NCBI RefSeq assembly: GCF_040566555.1
Contig: NZ_JBEWYP010000001.1
Location: 372,001-436,000 of the forward strand
Direction of reading: 5' to 3'
Length of the DNA: 64,000 nucleotides
From: Sediminicola sp040566555
GTDB taxonomy: Bacteria; Bacteroidota; Bacteroidia; Flavobacteriales; Flavobacteriaceae
In this document: positions 59,525-64,000 of the stretch, piece after piece
How positions within the stretch are numbered: position 1 is the first letter of the stretch
How the letters are laid out: the number at the start of each line of letters is the position of its first letter
Notes under the pieces: model-generated
The model's input: only the letters and a program-made list of their open reading frames with translations
Database searches by the model: none
Told to the model about the DNA's origin: nothing
Program-made: the position numbers and the translations under genes

Positions 59525-60688
59525 TTATTTGCTTCCAAAAAGTTTGACATCTTCTTCAGTTACTTCTTTTCCTCCAAGGATGATCAGGCGTTCAACAACG
59601 TTTCTCAATTCCCTAATATTTCCGGTCCAGTCATAGTTCTGTAACATTTCAATGGCCTTGTCTGAAAATGTTTTTGTTGCCGTTCCGTGCTCCTCGGAAA
59701 TTTTATCAGCAAAATAGGAGATCAGCAGAGGAATATCTTCCCTACGATCGTTCAAATCTGGCACTTGTATCAAGATTACTGCAAGTCTATGGTAAAGGTC
59801 CTCCCTAAAGTTACCATCTTTTATTTCCTTTTTTAGGTCCTTATTAGTGGCAGCAATCACGCGCACATCTACCTTAATATCCTTATCGGATCCAACCCTT
59901 GAAATCTTATTTTCTTGAAGGGCCCTCAGAACCTTGGCCTGTGCCGACAGGCTCATATCTCCAATTTCATCTAAAAAAATAGTGCCATTATTGGCAGCCT
60001 CAAATTTCCCGGCCCTATCTTTTACCGCGGATGTAAAAGCACCTTTAACATGTCCAAAAAGTTCACTTTCAATCAGTTCCGATGGAATGGCTGCACAATT
60101 CACTTCTATAAATGGTGCACTATTACGCTGGCTTTTTTCATGGATCCAGTGGGCCACCAATTCTTTCCCAGTTCCATTGGAACCGGTTATTAATACTCTG
60201 GCATCTGTAGGAGCAACCTTTTCGATCATATCCTTGATGGTTTCCAAGGCTTGGCTCTCGCCGATCATTTGGTAGTTCTTACTTACCTTTTTCTTTAAAA
60301 TTTTATTCTCTATGACCAATTCCTTCTTGTCCAATGCGTTTCTCACAGTGGTCAGCAATCTATTTAAATCCGGTGGTTTAGAGATATAATCAAAGGCTCC
60401 CATTCTCATGGTATTGACGGCTGTATCCAAATCGCCATGTCCGGAGATCATTATAAAGGGAATTTCTGGTCGTATCTTTCTAGCTGCCTCTAACACCTCA
60501 ACCCCATCCATTTTGGGCATTTTGATATCACAGAGGACCAAATCAAAATCTTCCTTTTTAATACTTTCAAGTCCTTTTAGACCATCTTCTGCCTCCTCGA
60601 CAATATAGGAATCGTTTTCCTCGCTCAAAATTTTCACAAGGACCCTTCTAATGGCCGATTCATCTTCAATTACCAATATTTTTGACAT
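59525..60688 (-). CDS. Sigma-54 response regulator lacking a DNA-binding domain
   Basis: A 387-residue NtrC-type protein. The receiver domain (1-120) has Asp54 in VLCDIKMP as phosphoacceptor. The AAA+ domain (about 140-370) has Walker A GSNGTGKE (169-176), Walker B TIFLDEIGD (236-244) and a sigma-contact loop GAFTSA (216-221) instead of GAFTGA. The chain ends 20 residues after the GNIRELRNVVERL helix, so the Fis-type HTH of the usual 440-480-residue regulator is absent. Such truncated activators exist in other bacteria (FlgR, CtcC) and act without an enhancer. No histidine-kinase partner or sigma-54 site is visible nearby. Confidence 0.92.
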   Translation of the reverse strand: MSKILVIEDESAIRRVLVKILSEENDSYIVEEAEDGLKGLESIKKEDFDLVLCDIKMPKMDGVEVLEAARKIRPEIPFIMISGHGDLDTAVNTMRMGAFDYISKPPDLNRLLTTVRNALDKKELVIENKILKKKVSKNYQMIGESQALETIKDMIEKVAPTDARVLITGSNGTGKELVAHWIHEKSQRNSAPFIEVNCAAIPSELIESELFGHVKGAFTSAVKDRAGKFEAANNGTIFLDEIGDMSLSAQAKVLRALQENKISRVGSDKDIKVDVRVIAATNKDLKKEIKDGNFREDLYHRLAVILIQVPDLNDRREDIPLLISYFADKISEEHGTATKTFSDKAIEMLQNYDWTGNIRELRNVVERLIILGGKEVTEEDVKLFGSK

Positions 60689-60935
60689 CTATTCTAACTT
60701 ATTAACTACTAACGATTATTGTACTCTTTTGGTATTTTTCAATTTTCAAGTTTACCGACACATCATTTTATTAACCAGTACTGCCATGGCATACACAGTT
60801 AAGAAATTACACTTTTGGCCGATAGCCCTTGACAATTATGTATTCCTACTTTTACATTGTAAACCATGTTTCATGCCAATCTGAGTTTTATTCAGATTGA
60901 GTCCACCATATTACAAATATCAACTCGCGTGATAC
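60689..60935. other. 247-bp gap between the regulator and mscS
   Basis: Contains a CAATCTGA / TCAGATTG inverted repeat (60877-60899) that may end the mscS transcript, though it lacks a T-tract. The rest shows no recognised promoter match and no coding-like frame. Confidence 0.5.
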
Positions 60936-61778
60936 CTACTGAAATATATGGACATCCCTTTGTGGGAATGGAATGCTGATATTATGTTCCCTGAATTTAT
61001 CGTTGATCTTATACCTTATTTCACTTTTTAATCTCGGGTCACTAAAACTATCGTTAATAAAGAAATTGATGGAAAACAGCAGGGCAGAATCTCCAAAATC
61101 TTCAAAGAGAACAAATGATTTAGGGCTTTTTAATACCCCTTTTTGAGAAGCAGCTACTTCCTCCAATAGTTTTGTGACCAATCTAACATCACTCCCATAG
61201 GCAACTCCAACTTTTACGCTTTCCCTAGTAGTCCTGTGATTTTGGGTATAATTATAAATACTGTCGGTTAAAAAAATGTGGTTGGGAATAACAATAACCT
61301 TATCGTCCCGGGTTATGGCCCTAGTTGTTCTTAGCCTAATTTCGAACACCTTACCAATCTTATCTTCAACCTCAATTATATCCCCTACATGCAAGGATTG
61401 GTCAAGTATAATTAAAACACCTGATATGATATCCTGAAACAAATATTGGAGGGCAAAACCTAGACCTATAAAAAGGGCAGCTGAGGCGGTCAACATTACT
61501 GTCAGGTTAACACCAGAGGCATGCAATACCGTTAAAACAACAAAGATGTACAGGATGTACTTAAAAAATCCGAAGATACTAACGAATTTATTTTTATCCT
61601 CCTCGGGCAATTTGGAGGTTACTACCTTATAAACCACCTTCAATAGCAAGGTAACAATGATAATAACGATGATTACTGTTAAGATAGTCCCCACATTAAT
61701 ATCTATGGTATCACTAGGTAGAACCTTAAGTGATAAAAAATCTTTGAATTCCGACCAAACCTCTTTGAACTTAATCAT
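60936..61778 (-). CDS. MscS-type small-conductance mechanosensitive channel
   Basis: A 280-residue inner-membrane channel. Helices at about 29-52, 67-85 and 92-118, the third rich in Gly/Ala with the pore-lining pattern ALFIGLGFALQYLFQDIISGVLIILDQSLHVGD. The cytoplasmic beta domain follows with IEVEDKIGKVFEIRLRTTRAITRDDKVIVIPNHIFL and a C-terminal alpha-beta domain. Opens on hypo-osmotic shock. It lies 1 nt after the NatB-like permease and may share its operon. Confidence 0.93.
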   Translation of the reverse strand: MIKFKEVWSEFKDFLSLKVLPSDTIDINVGTILTVIIVIIIVTLLLKVVYKVVTSKLPEEDKNKFVSIFGFFKYILYIFVVLTVLHASGVNLTVMLTASAALFIGLGFALQYLFQDIISGVLIILDQSLHVGDIIEVEDKIGKVFEIRLRTTRAITRDDKVIVIPNHIFLTDSIYNYTQNHRTTRESVKVGVAYGSDVRLVTKLLEEVAASQKGVLKSPKSFVLFEDFGDSALLFSINFFINDSFSDPRLKSEIRYKINDKFREHNISIPFPQRDVHIFQ

Positions 61779-61779
61779 T

Positions 61780-63114
61780 TTAATATTTTAACCATTTAAA
61801 GAGTTCCCTATAACTAGGTTTTTTCCCGTACATTAAAATACCAACACGGTAGATCTTTGCAGCCAACCAAACAATGCCTATAAAGGTAACGATCAATAAG
61901 GCGATTGAAGTGATCAATTGCCAAATAGGGACGCCTCCCTCTCCCAGTCCTCCAGGTAACCTCATAAGCATTACAATTGGCGAGGTAAGCGGAAATAATG
62001 AAAACGCAACAGCAATGGGGCCATGCGGATTATTGAATACAGAAAAGAAGCCCACATAAATTCCAAGCATAAGTGGCAATATGATCGGAAAGATAAATTG
62101 TTGGGTATCGGTCTCATTGTCTACAGCAGCACCAATTGCGGCATAAATGGAACTATAGATCAAATAACCAAGAATAAAATAGACCAAAAAAAAGGAAATT
62201 AGCATAGCCCAGGGGATCTGAAATAATTCATTGGCATACAACTGCATCGTTTCATTGGCACTACTTGGAGAAATACCGCCAACAGCCTCAGAGCCCATGC
62301 CGCTGCCATTGCTTAGGGCGGCAGGTTCAATACCAAAAATTAGTATGACCACAGAGAGCAGTAGAATAGCTGATACGATCCAAATGGCAAATTGTGTAAT
62401 ACCGGCAAGGGAAGTGCCAATAATTTTTCCCAGCATCAATTGAAAAGGCTTTACTGAAGAAATAATGACTTCGATAATCCTGCTTGTTTTTTCCTCTATG
62501 ACACTTCGCATGACGAAGCCACCGTAGATGATGATGAACATCATGATAAGATACCCAAATCCACCGCCAATAATAGCCTTAAGCTCATTTATGCCCTTTA
62601 AATTTTGTTCCCCACTAAAAGTGGTGGCATTAATTTCGTAACGCTTGTCCATAGCTTCAAAAGCTGCCACCGAAACCCCTAAATCCTGTATTCTTCCAAG
62701 TCTCAAGCGATCCTGAAAAGTATCTTCCAATATTTCAAGTACAGATGTGCTTGGGGAATCCTTGCTATAAAATACAGCATCTTGAGCTGCCGTTTCCAGA
62801 TCACTGTTCTTGGGAATATGCAAGAGGCCGTAAAATCCTAAACTAGCCGTAGAATCCTTGGCGGCCTGAAGGTTTATATCTTTAAAATTAACGTAAGAGA
62901 GATTATCCGTGGAAAGAAAATCATTGGAAAAATAATCGCTCTCGTTCAGGATCGTAATAACACGCTCCTCATTGTCGTTCACCTTGGTCAAATATGCAAT
63001 GAGCACTACCATACCCACCATAAGAATGGGACTTAAAAAGGTCATGATCACAAAGGATTTATTCCTAACCTTTGCCAAATACTCCCGCTTAATAATGAGT
63101 AACAGCTTATTCAT
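61780..63114 (-). CDS. ABC-2 type permease (NatB-like)
   Basis: A 444-residue membrane protein. The ATG at 63114 (MNKLLLIIKREYLAKVRNKSF) starts exactly before the first helix; an upstream ATG is in the ATPase gene. A first helix (about 20-40) is followed by an extracellular region of about 150 residues and then a C-terminal bundle of six or so helices, including FVMRSVIEEKTSRIIEVIISSVKPFQLMLGKIIG, the coupling motif of Na+-efflux NatB-type permeases. It overlaps the ATPase gene by 8 bp, forming a NatAB-like exporter. Confidence 0.92.
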   Translation of the reverse strand: MNKLLLIIKREYLAKVRNKSFVIMTFLSPILMVGMVVLIAYLTKVNDNEERVITILNESDYFSNDFLSTDNLSYVNFKDINLQAAKDSTASLGFYGLLHIPKNSDLETAAQDAVFYSKDSPSTSVLEILEDTFQDRLRLGRIQDLGVSVAAFEAMDKRYEINATTFSGEQNLKGINELKAIIGGGFGYLIMMFIIIYGGFVMRSVIEEKTSRIIEVIISSVKPFQLMLGKIIGTSLAGITQFAIWIVSAILLLSVVILIFGIEPAALSNGSGMGSEAVGGISPSSANETMQLYANELFQIPWAMLISFFLVYFILGYLIYSSIYAAIGAAVDNETDTQQFIFPIILPLMLGIYVGFFSVFNNPHGPIAVAFSLFPLTSPIVMLMRLPGGLGEGGVPIWQLITSIALLIVTFIGIVWLAAKIYRVGILMYGKKPSYRELFKWLKY

Positions 63115-64000
63115 GGGTATTTTTACTTTGGATGGTTTGAATAAAAATTTCGTTTGCCGATGGAATGGTCTCAACAAAATGATTGATATTTGCTTTGGAG
63201 GACAGATGCGCCAGAAGATCGCCCGTATGGTTATTTGGCAATTGAATGGTGAAATCCAATTGATTTTCTTCCCTTAGAAAAATAGGTGCAGATATGGCAA
63301 ATTTCTGCTGCAGTTCGTTCAGTAGACTTTCCCCATCCAGCACTTCCAGCCCAACCTTAAAAACATTGTTCTTGTAGGCCTTTTTAATTTCGGATAATTT
63401 CCCATCCAGAATTTTTTCCGACTTATGGATAAGTGCGATATATTCACAGAGCTCTTCTACAGATTCCATACGATGTGTAGAGAAAATTATAGAAGTCCCG
63501 TTTTCCTTCAATTGAAGTATCTCATCCTTTATAAGATTGGCATTTATAGGATCAAAACCACTAAATGGCTCATCAAAGATCAATAGTTTGGGCTGGTGTA
63601 GTACAGTTACAATGAACTGAATCTTCTGTGCCATTCCCTTGGAGAGTTCCTGTACCTTTTTTCCCCACCAATCACCTATTTCCAATCTGTCGAACCAATA
63701 TTTCAATCGTTCCTTTGCCTCCGTTTTTGAAAGGCCTTTCAATTGCGCCAAATACAATGCCTGTTCCCCAACCTTCATACTTTTATAGAGCCCTCTTTCT
63801 TCCGGCAAATAACCGATCAGGGAAATGTGGTGGGGCTGTAGCGGTTTCCCGTCAAAATATACCTTCCCGCTATCAGGATAGGTAATTTGGTTAATGATTC
63901 TGATCAAAGTTGTTTTTCCAGCACCATTTGGTCCAAGGAGGCCGTAAATACTATTCTTTGGAATTTCAAGGGAAACATTTGTAAGTGCCGCGTGATCCCC
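63107..64000 (-). CDS. ABC transporter ATP-binding protein (NatA-like), partial
   Basis: The gene enters from beyond position 64000, so its 5' end is missing. The visible 298 codons include Walker A LLGPNGAGKTT near the right edge, signature LSKGMAQKIQ, Walker B LLIFDEPFSGFDP and the H-loop FSTHRMES. The C-terminal tail of about 90 residues is typical of NatA/drug-exporter ATPases. It is translationally coupled to the permease by an 8-bp overlap. Confidence 0.92.
   Translation of the reverse strand, partial: GDHAALTNVSLEIPKNSIYGLLGPNGAGKTTLIRIINQITYPDSGKVYFDGKPLQPHHISLIGYLPEERGLYKSMKVGEQALYLAQLKGLSKTEAKERLKYWFDRLEIGDWWGKKVQELSKGMAQKIQFIVTVLHQPKLLIFDEPFSGFDPINANLIKDEILQLKENGTSIIFSTHRMESVEELCEYIALIHKSEKILDGKLSEIKKAYKNNVFKVGLEVLDGESLLNELQQKFAISAPIFLREENQLDFTIQLPNNHTGDLLAHLSSKANINHFVETIPSANEIFIQTIQSKNTHE

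Noticed and set aside
60651..60884. 77-codon plus-strand frame upstream of the sigma-54 regulator
   Set aside because: Overlaps the regulator start on the opposite strand and has no domain, promoter or conserved-looking composition.
60689..60935. Sigma-54 (-24/-12) promoter near the NtrC-type gene
   Set aside because: No TGGCAC-N5-TTGC(A/T) match was found.

Overview
The window is a 64 kb piece of a chromosome from a member of the Bacteroidota, most likely a marine Flavobacteriaceae (Maribacter/Arenibacter/Zobellia-like; inference). Supporting signs are AT-rich intergenic DNA, promoters of the Bacteroidota type (TAnnTTTG at -7, sometimes TTG/TTTG at -33), almost no Shine-Dalgarno sequences, a TonB receptor with an N-terminal carboxypeptidase-like plug extension, a cyclophilin-FKBP fusion, a PUR-alpha-like (DUF3276) protein, DUF5606, a long NusB, and a diaminopimelate-type lysine pathway. 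I see no tRNA, rRNA, insertion sequence, prophage or CRISPR array. Gene density is high and most convergent gene pairs share a clear intrinsic terminator.

Layout. 1-8.6 kb: a housekeeping block (mazG, DUF5606 gene, def, ruvX) on the minus strand, split by plus-strand accessory genes (sulfurtransferase, two secreted esterase-like hydrolases, a GH20 lipoprotein) and by a DUF1919 gene between ruvX and def. 8.7-15.3 kb: dapD, three glycosyltransferases (cell-surface glycan), tsaC, cca and the heme A synthase. 15.4-23.7 kb: nucleoid-associated protein, a cryptic kinase-fold protein, an ABC exporter pair, uvrB and a secreted M20 peptidase with an altered metal site. 23.8-31.4 kb: hsp20, TerB-like protein, sucC, LON-domain protein, lysA, secreted thioredoxin, guaB. 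31.4-37.4 kb: a porin / FMN-binding protein / membrane protein cluster, HMG-CoA lyase, LysE exporter, pyrD. 37.5-49.3 kb: TonB receptor, pepT, the nusB-DUF1573-yajC operon, a lone ABC exporter half, PUR protein, M14 metallopeptidase. 49.3-56.2 kb: small redox and RNA-modification genes, peroxiredoxin, cupin, dihydrouridine synthase, cold-shock protein, two tandem 30-residue membrane microproteins and the immunophilin fusion. 56.3-64 kb: M28 peptidase with PPK2, a cysteine-bracketed repeat protein, a sigma-54 activator without a DNA-binding domain, MscS channel and a NatAB-like exporter cut by the window end.

Most of the region is ordinary core metabolism. The most novel signal is at 54831-55178: a probable bicistronic transcript encoding two paralogous 30-residue single-pass membrane peptides. 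Eighteen of 22 core residues are identical while 16 of those 18 use different codons, which is strong internal evidence for real, selected micropeptides. Other points worth following are the flavinylation-motif membrane cluster, the activator with GAFTSA and no HTH, the M20 peptidase lacking its first metal-binding His, the kinase-fold orphan, and inverted repeats upstream of ctaA, uvrB and guaB.
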